Assembly: GCF_018271975.1 (NCBI RefSeq)
Contig: NZ_JAGUCN010000015.1
Span: 1 to 64,000 of the forward strand
Reading direction: 5' to 3'
Length of the DNA: 64,000 nucleotides
Source: Carboxylicivirga mesophila
Lineage (GTDB): Bacteria; Bacteroidota; Bacteroidia; Bacteroidales; Marinilabiliaceae
A program made the translations under genes and the position numbers. Under the pieces are notes generated by a model. The model had not been told where the DNA came from. It saw only the letters and a program-made list of their open reading frames with translations, and made no database searches. The stretch's first letter is position 1. The number at the start of each line of letters is the position of its first letter. This document shows positions 26,033 to 34,632 of the stretch, piece after piece.

Positions 26033-26435
26033 CTGTTTAGATTATTTATTAATGGTCAGGTGAAACTCTCAAATAAATTTAATCATCGTCTTAGATAATT
26101 CAATTTACTTGCTCGTTTCATTGAAAACTTGCTTTATTTCTACATTCAACCCATTTCAGGGTTGCTTTCTCTCTTTTTGTGCTGCCCCGTGCTTTGCACG
26201 GGGTTATTATTGTTAATGTCCTACGGACATTTCATTATGTCGAAGGGGCTCTACTAATATAGGACTGTCTCAAAAGTATTAGTTGACTTACAAATCGCAA
26301 TTCTTACCATAAAGGCTTAAAGAAGGTTTAAGACTTAAGATACAAGACTATAAATGCTCCCATTGGAACAAGACTTGGGTGTTGTCCCCCATCGCCTTCG
26401 GCACTTCACCAAGGGGAAGATGCTTAGCTGTTCCA
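26033..26435. other. Intergenic spacer between two sulfatases
   Basis: About 400 bp without a gene. It contains three consecutive hairpins (26147-26231, listed separately), then GGACTGTCTCAAAAG (26272-26286), which resembles transposon-end wording but has no partner or transposase, and a GC-richer tail before the stop of the next gene. Short frames here have no homology that I recognise. Confidence 0.45.
26147..26231. repeat. Cluster of three consecutive hairpins (REP-like)
   Basis: Three perfect inverted repeats follow each other: CAACCC/GGGTTG (26147-26164), CCCCGTGC/GCACGGGG with TTT loop (26185-26203), and AATGTCC/GGACATT with TAC loop (26215-26231). None is followed by a T-run long enough for a terminator in the expected place. 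Stacked palindromes in intergenic DNA are the form of REP or BIME elements; membership in a dispersed family cannot be tested from this window alone. Confidence 0.5.
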
Positions 26436-27899
26436 CTAATTCTCCTCAATACGCCCCAGGGGACGCACTTCATGACCCTCCATTTTTTGCAGCTTGTCGC
26501 CCAGTTCGTAACGCGCCTGTTTGGCAATCGCCTCTAACTCCTCTACTACATCAGGATGCAGGTCTATGACGTTATGTGCCTCCTCAATATCATCCTGCAG
26601 GTTGTACAACTCCAGGCCGCATGGCATTTGTTTGGTCCAGCCCGGGAATCCATCCTTTCCCGGAGGGTGCTGACGATAAGAGCGATATTCATGCGGGAAA
26701 TACAATTTCCAGTCGCCTTTACGCACAGCGTGCAGTTCGCCACCGTAGTAAGCCCAAAACTCATCACGCGGCGTTACATCTTTACCTTTTAGTAGTTCAG
26801 AGATATCCACACCATCAATCTTATTTTCGGGCAACCTAGCACCCGTTATTGCAGCTATTGTCGGCAACAAATCAATGGTCGATGCCAGCTTGTCGTTTAC
26901 CTGCCTGCCTTTTATCTGTGCAGGCCATTGCATCACACAAGGCACCCGGTGGCCACCTTCCCACATCGAGCCTTTCCCTTCGCGCAAGGGGTAAGCCGAA
27001 CCGGCATGGTTACCAAAACACATCCAGGGGCCATTATCACTTGTAAATACCACCAGCGTATTATCATCAATACCAGCGTCCTTCAGAGCCTTCATCACCT
27101 GGCCTACCGACCAGTCAATCTCCATCATCACATCACCATAGAGCCCCTGTTCACTTTTGCCTTTAAACTTATCGGACACCGCCAAAGGCACATGAGGCAT
27201 GGAGTGCGCCAGGTACAAGAAGAATGGTTCTGCCTGGTGACTCTGAATAAACTCAACGGCCTTATTGGTATATAAAGTAGTTATTTGAGCCTGGTCGTCG
27301 AGGTTATGAATCTCCGCCACCTTTTCATTGCCTTCGAGAATAGGCAGAGGCGGATATTTCAATTTCCAATGCTTGGCAACAGTATCCTTCTCATGCACAG
27401 ATATGCCATCGTAATCAACGGGCCACATATCGTTGGAGTAAGGAATGCCATAATATTCGTCAAAGCCCTGCTGAAGCGGCAAGAACACCTTATTATGCCC
27501 TAAATGCCATTTGCCAACCATACCCGTTGCATAGCCATGCTCTTTCAGCATGTCAGCAATGGTCACCTCATCGGGATTTAAGCCAATAAGCGTATCCCAG
27601 GGCATGTATGCTCCACGCACATTAAGGCGCTCGTTATAGCAGCCGGTAAGCAGTGCAGCACGCGAAGCACTGCATACAGCCGTGCTCACATGAAAGTTGG
27701 TAAATCGCATGCCATTTTCAGCCAGCCGGTCGATGTGCGGTGTTTCAAACTCGGTGGCTCCGTAGCAGGACAGGTCGTTATAGCCCTGGTCATCAGTGAA
27801 AATAATCACCACGTTGGGCGGCCTGTTGTCCTTACAGGCAGTGAGGCTCACAAGCGTCAGCAGGAGCCAGCTAAAAACATAAGATTTGGATACTTTCAT
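26436..27899 (-). CDS. Lipoprotein sulfatase (arylsulfatase A-like, S1)
   Basis: A 487-residue sulfatase when started at 27899 (MKVSKSYVFSWLL). The in-frame ATG at 27932 would overlap the -7 box, and the later start gives a clean lipoprotein signal with Cys22 in LTAC. Metal residues DD lie at 36-37, and the formylglycine motif is C-S-A-S-R at 76-80, an allowed variant with Ala in place of Pro. KWHLGHN and VVFTSDNGPW complete the active site. The layout is that of arylsulfatase A-like enzymes such as N-acetylgalactosamine or galactose sulfatases. The substrate is unknown. It shares strand and neighbourhood with the other sulfatase but is separated by 400 bp, and has its own promoter. Confidence 0.93.
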   Translation of the reverse strand: MKVSKSYVFSWLLLTLVSLTACKDNRPPNVVIIFTDDQGYNDLSCYGATEFETPHIDRLAENGMRFTNFHVSTAVCSASRAALLTGCYNERLNVRGAYMPWDTLIGLNPDEVTIADMLKEHGYATGMVGKWHLGHNKVFLPLQQGFDEYYGIPYSNDMWPVDYDGISVHEKDTVAKHWKLKYPPLPILEGNEKVAEIHNLDDQAQITTLYTNKAVEFIQSHQAEPFFLYLAHSMPHVPLAVSDKFKGKSEQGLYGDVMMEIDWSVGQVMKALKDAGIDDNTLVVFTSDNGPWMCFGNHAGSAYPLREGKGSMWEGGHRVPCVMQWPAQIKGRQVNDKLASTIDLLPTIAAITGARLPENKIDGVDISELLKGKDVTPRDEFWAYYGGELHAVRKGDWKLYFPHEYRSYRQHPPGKDGFPGWTKQMPCGLELYNLQDDIEEAHNVIDLHPDVVEELEAIAKQARYELGDKLQKMEGHEVRPLGRIEEN

Positions 27900-27929
27900 A
27901 GTATGATTACTTGTAAATGCACTGTCATA

Positions 27930-27937
27930 CAAAAATA
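27930..27937 (-). promoter_or_regulatory. -7 box of the second sulfatase gene
   Basis: TATTTTTG on the minus strand predicts a transcription start near 27924 and a leader of about 25 nt, supporting the ATG at 27899 as start. Confidence 0.5.
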
Positions 27938-28260
27938 ATCGGCTCCTATCTACCTGTTGTTTTATGTCGGTTCAGAAAAGGTCAGTCATGTTCAAAAAAT
28001 GCACTATAACACAAAAACGCTCTATCCCTTCGTCAACAAACACGTGAGCCCCACTATCTGCATACTTTTCGAGTGTAATGGCATTCACCCTTGGCCGGCC
28101 CGCCAATGAGACAGACCACCCCGCAACCAGAACATCCCCACAAGTAAGAAAGATTTCGAAGCATAGGGTCGAAAAAAGAAATGAAAGTTGTTTTCTCAGG
28201 ATTAAATTAAATTAACCTCAATCACTTTTGTCCACAAAATATCAATTGTTCCTAAAACGC
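27938..28260. other. Intergenic region upstream of the second sulfatase
   Basis: No recognised gene. The part at 28040-28140 is GC-richer than its surroundings and contains a 36-codon minus-strand frame with five cysteines (28054-28164), described as a finding. The remainder is AT-rich. Confidence 0.35.
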
Positions 28261-28348
28261 TCTTGACACTTTTCAAAAATCGTCAAGACACTTTTGAAAA
28301 AGTATCAAGAGACTTTTTGATTTTCATCAAGACGCTTTTTAACTGACT
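28261..28348. repeat. Four imperfect tandem repeats of 22 bp
   Basis: Units start at 28261, 28283, 28305 and 28327, each exactly 22 bp, with the shared core TCAAGACACTTTT (first unit TCTTGACACTTTT, third TCAAGAGACTTTT, fourth TCAAGACGCTTTT). The second half of each unit is AT-rich and diverged. There are no spacers, so it is not CRISPR. The array lies between the end of btuD and the sulfatase leader. Confidence 0.75.
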
Positions 28349-28406
28349 ACATCGCCAATGTAAAAAACCACCATTTTATAAGTGGGTGTAATAATATTAA
28401 TGATAT

Positions 28407-29426
28407 TTATTCCTGACGAATCTGTAGTAAGAGATCTTCAATGGTCCTGAGCGCGTGCCGGCTTCCATCGGTCTGGTGCAGTATATAAGCCTTATTGGCA
28501 TTACTGTCTATCTCAATATTTGGGTAATTACCTTCTTCAACCGTTGTTTGGTAGCCTGTACGGTTAAGGGCATGGCTCAGCCACTTGTACTCCACTCCCT
28601 TGCCTATCACCCGGATGGTTTTCATTTGTTCGCGCTCCACCTTAAACGAGCCACTTTCGTTGTCAAACAGTATCCCTTCCTTCTCGAAGAAACGACGAAA
28701 CCCATTGGCCAGCACCAAATCTTCGGGCACTCCGGCTTCCAGTTGTCGTCCTTGCGCCAATAACCATATTTTATCGGCCAACTGCAAGGCCAAATCCAAA
28801 TCGTGGGTGGACAGCAGAATCCCCCTGTTACGTTCGCGGGCCAGCTTCTTCAGTAGCTGAACAATTTCAATCTTACTTGGCAAATCCAGAAAAGCAGTTG
28901 GCTCATCCAGAATAATCAATGGCGTATCCTGCACCAGTGCTTTGGCAATCATCGCCTTTTGGCGTTCGCCATCACTCATGCACACCAGCTGGCGATTAGC
29001 AAATCCGCTTAGGCCCACATCATCAATGGCCTGTTTTACCAGTTGCTTATCGTGCTTAGAAAGCATACCAAAGAAATCGGTATAAGGTGTGCGACCTAAA
29101 GCCACCAAATCAAACACTGTCATATTAGGAATCTGCAATCGCTCAGTGAGGACAACAGAAACCACTTTAGCCAGCTCGTTGCGTTTATAGTCAGCCAAGG
29201 CCTTGCCATTGACAGACACCTTGCCAGCCATTTTAGGAATAAAACCACTGAGAGTTTTTATCAGGGTGGACTTGCCTGCACCATTGGGCCCCAATAAGCA
29301 TGCGAACTCACCACGGTGCAGCTGCACATTAATATCCTTATGCAGCACCAGCGACTTGTTGCCACTTTGCCTGTAACCAACAGCTAAATCATTCGATTGT
29401 AACAGAACAGCATTATCCATTGGCAT
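28407..29426 (-). CDS. btuD: BtuD: cobalamin ABC transporter ATPase
   Basis: A 339-residue ABC ATPase of the iron-siderophore/B12/heme importer class. Walker A is GPNGAGKST (residues about 45-53), the signature is MSDGERQK (about 149-156), Walker B is LIILDEPTAFLD, and the switch His lies in STHDLD. The nucleotide-binding domain ends near residue 255; about 80 further residues (IRVIGKGVEYKWLSHAL and following) form an extra C-terminal domain absent from E. coli BtuD (about 250 residues). The gene overlaps btuC by 14 bp and is last in the riboswitch-controlled operon, which sets the substrate as a corrinoid. Confidence 0.93.
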   Translation of the reverse strand: MPMDNAVLLQSNDLAVGYRQSGNKSLVLHKDINVQLHRGEFACLLGPNGAGKSTLIKTLSGFIPKMAGKVSVNGKALADYKRNELAKVVSVVLTERLQIPNMTVFDLVALGRTPYTDFFGMLSKHDKQLVKQAIDDVGLSGFANRQLVCMSDGERQKAMIAKALVQDTPLIILDEPTAFLDLPSKIEIVQLLKKLARERNRGILLSTHDLDLALQLADKIWLLAQGRQLEAGVPEDLVLANGFRRFFEKEGILFDNESGSFKVEREQMKTIRVIGKGVEYKWLSHALNRTGYQTTVEEGNYPNIEIDSNANKAYILHQTDGSRHALRTIEDLLLQIRQE

Positions 29427-30459
29427 TCATCTTTCGGCGTTTAATAATCACTGATATCACAATTGGCGCGCCTATCAGGCCCGTCACCACATTAATCGGC
29501 AAAGCCCCATCGAAACCCGGCAAGCGGGCTATTAAGTTACAAAACAGCGCTAACACGGCACCTGCAAGTATAACAGCAGGCATCAATACCTTTTGGTCGC
29601 TGGTACGGAACAATCCCTTTGTGAGGTGAGGCACTGCCAATCCTAAGAATGCAATAGGTCCGCAAAAAGCAGTAATGGCTGCGGTTAGTATACCTGTACA
29701 AAATAATATAGCAAGCCTTGTATTGCGGATATTAATCCCCAGGTTTTCGGCATAGTTTTCGCCCAACAGAAGTACATTAAGCGGCTTTATCAATAGCAAA
29801 CTCATGACCAGACCAATTAAAACAATTGGAATTAATATGAGCAGATGTTCCCAACTGACGTTTGAGAAACTACCTAAGCCCCAAATCACATAGGCGTGCA
29901 CATCTTCCTTGGGACTGTAAAACTTCATAACCCCAATAATGGCCGATGCGGCATAGCCTATCATTATTCCCACAATCAGCAGGATGGTATTATCGCGCAA
30001 AGCCTGCGCAAAAAACACGATGAGCAACAATATGGTAAAAGCACCCAGAAAAGCAGCACCTACCACCGTCATGTGACCGAGCAAACCATATCCACTAATG
30101 GTAACACCCAGAATATTTCCGGCAAATAACACTACCAATGCCACACCCAGGCCTGCCCCACTGCTGATTCCAAGAATCGATGGTCCGGCCAGTGGGTTAC
30201 GAAACAAGGTCTGCATCTGCAATCCGCCAACAGCCAATCCGGCACCAGCCAACACTGCAGTAATGGTTTGTGGCAAGCGCGACATTAATATGATGGATGT
30301 ATAGGCACTGCGTGAAGCCTTTTCGCCCAATAGTACATTTAAAATATCATCGAATGGAATGGACACGGAGCCAAAACCAATATTCGCCATAAACAACAAG
30401 AGTAGTAAGGCCACCAATAAGCCAAATCCCAATACCCACTTTACCCGGTGCTCCTCCAT
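29413..30459 (-). CDS. btuC: BtuC: cobalamin ABC transporter permease (FecCD family)
   Basis: A 348-residue FecCD-type permease with about ten membrane helices. Family motifs include SRLPQTITAVLAGAGLAVGGLQMQ, NPLAGPSILGISSGA, GPIAFLGLAVPHL (coupling to the ATPase) and the C-terminal LPINVVTGLIGAPIVI. It lies between btuF (2 bp upstream) and btuD (14-bp overlap). It carries the substrate across the inner membrane from the binding lipoprotein. Confidence 0.94.
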   Translation of the reverse strand: MEEHRVKWVLGFGLLVALLLLLFMANIGFGSVSIPFDDILNVLLGEKASRSAYTSIILMSRLPQTITAVLAGAGLAVGGLQMQTLFRNPLAGPSILGISSGAGLGVALVVLFAGNILGVTISGYGLLGHMTVVGAAFLGAFTILLLIVFFAQALRDNTILLIVGIMIGYAASAIIGVMKFYSPKEDVHAYVIWGLGSFSNVSWEHLLILIPIVLIGLVMSLLLIKPLNVLLLGENYAENLGINIRNTRLAILFCTGILTAAITAFCGPIAFLGLAVPHLTKGLFRTSDQKVLMPAVILAGAVLALFCNLIARLPGFDGALPINVVTGLIGAPIVISVIIKRRKMNANG

Positions 30460-30461
30460 TA

Positions 30462-31604
30462 CTACTTGTTTATCAGTTGAAAATAGAGAGGATCATAATC
30501 GGGTAGTAATGCAGGATGAAAAGCATGGGCCAAATCACTTAGCACAACATGCGGCTGCAACAGGCCTTTTTCAAAATACCTGGAGTGCGATGAGTTAGTC
30601 ACCACCACCTGCTTGTTTTTGTAAGCATCAAAATCGGTGTAGCGCTTATCTATCGTTTCTATCTCTTTATAGGTAACCTCAGTTGGGTAATTGATGATGA
30701 GTACCCAGAAATCGGTATGCTCAGCCTTATCTATTATTGTCTCATAATCGAGCGAAAGAGAACCCGTTCCTTCGGTATCGTTGTAGATGTAATTACATCC
30801 GGCATCATTAAAGAAGTTGGCCATGTAACTCTGGCCGGCAGGTGTGTACCAGATACCCTGATAGATATGCCCGGTAAAAACAGATGGCTTATCCTCCACC
30901 TGGCTCACCTTTGCTTTAACAGCTAAGTACTCCTTTTCGATGGCCTCAAACTGATGTTTCGCATTGCTTCCTTCTCCCAGCAACTCACCAACAAACACCA
31001 GCCACTCGGCACGCCCCAATGGTGTATGCTCCAGGTAATCGGCATTGGTAATAACAGGAATGCCTGCACTCTCAACCGCCTTAAAATGATTATCCTTAAA
31101 GGGGGAAACCATCATAAAGTCAGGCTCAATATCCACCATAATTTCAACATCAGGTGCCACAGCCAATCCCACGTTTTTAACCTGACCACTGGCAATGGCC
31201 TCTTGTAAATAATCATCGGCTATATATTGTGGTTCTGCTACTCCTTTAATGGTGTGTTTTACCCCCAAAGCATGCGCATAATTCACCATGGTGGAAGACA
31301 GTGCTACCCATTTGCTCACCGGGTATTTTAATACAAAATCATTTTGTGCTTTAAGGACTTTTAACTTCGATTCATCCCTCACCAAAGCAATGGTTTCGGT
31401 TTTAGTCGAATCGCCCCATGGGTCGTTCAACACAATCTGACTATACCCTTCAAAGTAATTGATGACAAAGCCTTTGGCATAATGAGGAATATAAGTACTA
31501 TCAGGTTCTGCAACGCTTGATTGCTTACTATTGCTGCTGGTTCGTGATGTGCAGGACCACATGAGTGCTGCAACTAAAGCTATGGATATGAAAGTTCTAA
31601 TCAT
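30462..31604 (-). CDS. btuF: BtuF: cobalamin-binding lipoprotein of an ABC importer
   Basis: A 380-residue periplasmic binding protein of the Fe/B12 class. I start it at 31604 (MIRTFISIALVAALMWSC), which gives a lipoprotein signal with its Cys at residue 18. The frame is open to 31694, but that extension runs through the riboswitch. Typical segments are GVAEPQYIADDYLQEAI, VDIEPDFMMVSPF, GRAEWLVFVGELLG and YTPAGQSYMANFFNDAGCNYI. The substrate is inferred from the cobalamin riboswitch directly upstream. A TonB-dependent BtuB receptor is not adjacent and must be encoded elsewhere. Confidence 0.92.
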   Translation of the reverse strand: MIRTFISIALVAALMWSCTSRTSSNSKQSSVAEPDSTYIPHYAKGFVINYFEGYSQIVLNDPWGDSTKTETIALVRDESKLKVLKAQNDFVLKYPVSKWVALSSTMVNYAHALGVKHTIKGVAEPQYIADDYLQEAIASGQVKNVGLAVAPDVEIMVDIEPDFMMVSPFKDNHFKAVESAGIPVITNADYLEHTPLGRAEWLVFVGELLGEGSNAKHQFEAIEKEYLAVKAKVSQVEDKPSVFTGHIYQGIWYTPAGQSYMANFFNDAGCNYIYNDTEGTGSLSLDYETIIDKAEHTDFWVLIINYPTEVTYKEIETIDKRYTDFDAYKNKQVVVTNSSHSRYFEKGLLQPHVVLSDLAHAFHPALLPDYDPLYFQLINK

Positions 31605-31640
31605 CTCTTTTTCTCCGAAAGAATTCTGAATAAATCGCAT

Positions 31641-31790
31641 TACCAGACAGGTTTTCCGGCTCTCTTTCTTTGCTTCCCCTTCCCATCTATTCACAGACAG
31701 TGGTTATTGAAACAAAGCTCCTGTTTCAGGCACAGATTACGGCTGCGGGAACAGCTCAGGTATTTAACCTGATTCCCTTTCTGAATAATA
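31641..31790 (-). ncRNA. Cobalamin riboswitch upstream of btuFCD
   Basis: On the minus strand the leader reads GGGAATCAGG, then CCTGAGCTGTTCCCGCAGCC, GTAATCTGTGCC and finally GAGCCGGAAAACCTGTCTGG, which are the conserved core and B12-box segments of the cobalamin (adenosylcobalamin) riboswitch, in order. It lies 37 nt before the btuF start codon, so it probably acts on translation initiation or on termination within the leader. It shows that btuFCD is repressed by cobalamin and fixes the substrate class. Confidence 0.95.
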
Positions 31791-31796
31791 GTAGTG

Positions 31797-31804
31797 CAAA
31801 AATA
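31797..31804 (-). promoter_or_regulatory. -7 box of the btuFCD operon
   Basis: TATTTTTG on the minus strand immediately precedes the riboswitch. Transcription would start near 31790, exactly at the 5' end of the aptamer. Confidence 0.65.
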
Positions 31805-31977
31805 GTGTTTTATATCGGATTGGTAAACTGAGATTACAAATCATAGGTATGCGCTCAATGCAATACAAACAATTTTATAATGAGTCTGAGCTAATATTGT
31901 GATATAAATCAGTAACATCGTTTTATCCATTGGTTTAAATTATTTATATCTTTCGTCCTTAACCTAATAAAATCAAT

Positions 31978-32625
31978 ATGAAATATTTACCACTAACCAG
32001 CCTGTTTTTCATTTGCCTTTTCTACAGCTGCTCGAGCAACACCATCAAGCCGGAACAAACAGAAAATACTGATATAGCAATGCCATATGTTAAGGCAGAT
32101 ATTAATGATGTTCCATTTTGTGTTTACCGTGATTCTGTTCAGTACTATCAAAGCGGCGAGTTTACATTTGGCACGGGTATTTTATCCATGAGCGAAACAG
32201 GCGAAGCTCTTGATACAAGTTTTACAATTCGTGCAAGCTATAATGAAATGCATATCAGTCTTAGTTTCTCATATCGGGATGCCATCAACCAACAATCTAT
32301 TGCGCTTTACAGGGATACGCCAGATGTCACTTACCATTGGGGCTCAGCTGGGTTGGAGTCAGTTGAATTTAGCCGTGAAGATGTTCAGCAAAAAGGCTTA
32401 ATATACATCACCTACTGCCACAATTTTCAAAATCGTCTTTCCGAACCCGTTGGCGAAGTGAAAATTAATTCCTTCGATGCTGAAAAGAAGACAATGCGTG
32501 GCGAATTCAACTTTACTGCCTTTGGCTATAAACACGAAGAGGGGATGATAATTGAGACAAATGAGCAACTAGTTGTAAAGAATGGTGAATTCTATGTTGA
32601 CTGGGAAAATGAATTATTTAATTAA
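31978..32625 (+). CDS. Hypothetical lipoprotein (DUF6252-like)
   Basis: A 215-residue protein with a lipoprotein signal (Cys18 in LFYSCSS). The mature part is beta-rich, with Tyr/Phe-rich strands and a C-terminus (MRGEFNFTAFGY ... NGEFYVDW) that resembles small Bacteroidota lipoproteins of the DUF6252 kind; I hold that match loosely. There is no catalytic motif. It is monocistronic, convergent with the dipeptidyl-peptidase gene, and shares a terminator with it. Confidence 0.75.
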   Translation: MKYLPLTSLFFICLFYSCSSNTIKPEQTENTDIAMPYVKADINDVPFCVYRDSVQYYQSGEFTFGTGILSMSETGEALDTSFTIRASYNEMHISLSFSYRDAINQQSIALYRDTPDVTYHWGSAGLESVEFSREDVQQKGLIYITYCHNFQNRLSEPVGEVKINSFDAEKKTMRGEFNFTAFGYKHEEGMIIETNEQLVVKNGEFYVDWENELFN

Positions 32626-32630
32626 AAAAT

Positions 32631-32656
32631 AAAGCAGGCTCATCAGGGCCTGCTTT
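32631..32656. terminator. Bidirectional terminator after the lipoprotein gene
   Basis: AAAGCAGGC pairs with GCCTGCTTT around an 8-nt loop. A-rich and T-rich flanks allow it to serve both convergent genes; it overlaps the last codons of the minus-strand gene (stop at 32643). Confidence 0.8.
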
Positions 32657-34616
32657 TATGATTGACTTCTAAATGGTATTCGGTATTGTAACGTAACATT
32701 TGCTCAAGAAATCCTTCATCATAAGAAACGCATACATTCATAATATTCCCTTGCTGATCAAGGACCGGCTCCAGCTTTGGATTGACAAAACCAGAATAAG
32801 GGGCAACGTGCAGGTTCGCATAACGATTAAGCACTTCCTCATGTAATGGCTTATCAACCTTTACACCGTATGTTTCAACCAAACTTCGCGCAGCTTCATA
32901 ATCGCCCTGCGATTTAATACGCTGTACCTCTCTCAACAATTGACCAAACAATTGCCTTAGCTTTTCATAGTCATTAATCTGATAGTAGGTTTTATTATTA
33001 CGTGAATGCTGTTTTATTACCTCTTCTGCCTGGCCATGCTCCAACACCCATTTAGCAATCAACTGACGGTTTCGCATGTGTGCCTGTTCAATATTAGATC
33101 CTTTACTGATACGAGCTAATTGCACCATCAAACCATTTCTGATGTAAGCGTTATATTGCGCTTTAGCCACGTCCATATTGGGCACCAGATTCAACTCCAT
33201 CATTTTTTCATCGGCCATAAAATACAAGCCAAATAAATCGGCGCGTGCCTCCTCAATGACCGAACCATATGCTTTTAAGTCATCAGAACGCACACCAGGC
33301 TCCAACTTTCCTGAGCCATGACCAACACATTCGTGCAAATGTGTATGCAAATGATCGGCCAATGCCCCATACTTCTTATGCAGTTCAATTTCCTCCTTCG
33401 TACAGGCAAATTCTTCTATTACTCCTGATGTCAACGAAGCCATCTCATAAGCTTCACTAATGTTGTTAAGTGATACCGACTTTGAACCATGCACCTCTCT
33501 AATCCACTGGGCATTGGGCAGATTTATACCCAACGGCGAGGCCGGGTAACAATCACCACCAAGCATAATGGCATTAATCACCTTCATACTAACCCCACTC
33601 ACCTGCTCTTTACGATGATTGTTCATCACAGGCGAATGATCTTCAAACCATTGTGCATTGGCACTTATTACCGATGCCTTGGCTGTTTCCTCTTTATCAG
33701 TGATATTAACGAGGCTCTCCCAGGTCGCTTTAAAACCCAAAGAGTCACCATACACTTCAATAAATCCATTTATAAAATCAACTTCACCGCTCTGCTCGTT
33801 GAGCCATTCAATGCTATAGTCATCAAACAGCTTTAGGTCGCCATTGGTATAGAAGTCGCACAACAACTTAATCACTCTTTGCTGTTGCTGATTTTCGCAT
33901 ACTTCAGCGGCTTTATTCAAGTAATGAACTATACGCTCTATTGCTTCAGAGTATTTACCTCCAATGCACCAGACCTCCTCCTTTATCTCATTCTCGTGTT
34001 TTATCAGGCGCGAATTTAGTCCGTGTGAAACAGGCTGAGCATCGTTTTTATCTATTAAATGGTTATAAAAGTTCTCAGCTTCATTTTGCGTCAGGTTTTT
34101 GTAAAAATTATTGGCCGAGTGCAGAATAAGGTCTTTATCGTCATCCTGACACACACGCTTGGCCATTTCCTGCTCATTAAACAGCAACTGCTCCAGCTTT
34201 TCGAATAGCTCTGTATGAGATCTACATTTCAAATGTTCAAGCTGCTGAACAGATAGCTTATCCACCCATACCTTTAGTTTGTTTGTGCTAAATTGAGGCT
34301 TAAGTTTATCGGTGCTATAATGGTGATGCATCCCATTGGAGAACAACACCCTTTTGTAATATATCTCTAAATAAGTGTATTCATCATCAGCTTTGTCGAC
34401 TGAATGATAAAGAGTATCCAAACTATCTCTTAGCCATAGGTTATATTCGTTATGTTGATCCCAAATGATATCGCGACCAGCCAAAGCGGCTTCTGATAGA
34501 TAATAGATGTACAATTTCTTTTGTAAATCTAAATCATCGAAACCAGGTATTTTGTAACGAAGGATACGCAGATCGGCAAATTGCTCCACCTGATATTGAA
34601 AATTATTGCTTGTCAT
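32643..34616 (-). CDS. Dipeptidyl-peptidase III family zinc peptidase (M49)
   Basis: A 657-residue M49 metallopeptidase. The HExxxH zinc motif reads HECVGH (residues 428-433; HELLGH in the best known enzymes), and the second motif EEARAD (455-460) supplies the third zinc ligand, Glu456. No signal peptide is present, so it is cytoplasmic. DPP III removes dipeptides from the N-terminus of short peptides and helps in peptide turnover. The length matches Bacteroides DPP III (about 675). It lies 16 bp downstream of the unknown exported protein gene and may be co-transcribed with it. Confidence 0.93.
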   Translation of the reverse strand: MTSNNFQYQVEQFADLRILRYKIPGFDDLDLQKKLYIYYLSEAALAGRDIIWDQHNEYNLWLRDSLDTLYHSVDKADDEYTYLEIYYKRVLFSNGMHHHYSTDKLKPQFSTNKLKVWVDKLSVQQLEHLKCRSHTELFEKLEQLLFNEQEMAKRVCQDDDKDLILHSANNFYKNLTQNEAENFYNHLIDKNDAQPVSHGLNSRLIKHENEIKEEVWCIGGKYSEAIERIVHYLNKAAEVCENQQQQRVIKLLCDFYTNGDLKLFDDYSIEWLNEQSGEVDFINGFIEVYGDSLGFKATWESLVNITDKEETAKASVISANAQWFEDHSPVMNNHRKEQVSGVSMKVINAIMLGGDCYPASPLGINLPNAQWIREVHGSKSVSLNNISEAYEMASLTSGVIEEFACTKEEIELHKKYGALADHLHTHLHECVGHGSGKLEPGVRSDDLKAYGSVIEEARADLFGLYFMADEKMMELNLVPNMDVAKAQYNAYIRNGLMVQLARISKGSNIEQAHMRNRQLIAKWVLEHGQAEEVIKQHSRNNKTYYQINDYEKLRQLFGQLLREVQRIKSQGDYEAARSLVETYGVKVDKPLHEEVLNRYANLHVAPYSGFVNPKLEPVLDQQGNIMNVCVSYDEGFLEQMLRYNTEYHLEVNHKSRP

Positions 34617-34632
34617 TACATTTATATTTTAA

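Noticed and set aside
26272-26286. Insertion-sequence end (GGACTGTCTCAAAAG)
   Set aside because: No matching inverted partner, target duplication or transposase remnant is visible nearby.
26354-26569. 71-codon plus-strand frame across the end of the second sulfatase
   Set aside because: Most of it is antisense to the sulfatase C-terminus and it has no supporting feature.
28261-28348. CRISPR array
   Set aside because: The 22-bp units are directly adjacent without spacers, are degenerate, and no cas gene is present.
31605-31694. N-terminal extension of BtuF
   Set aside because: This open stretch is the 3' half of the cobalamin riboswitch; the ATG at 31604 gives a perfect lipoprotein signal.
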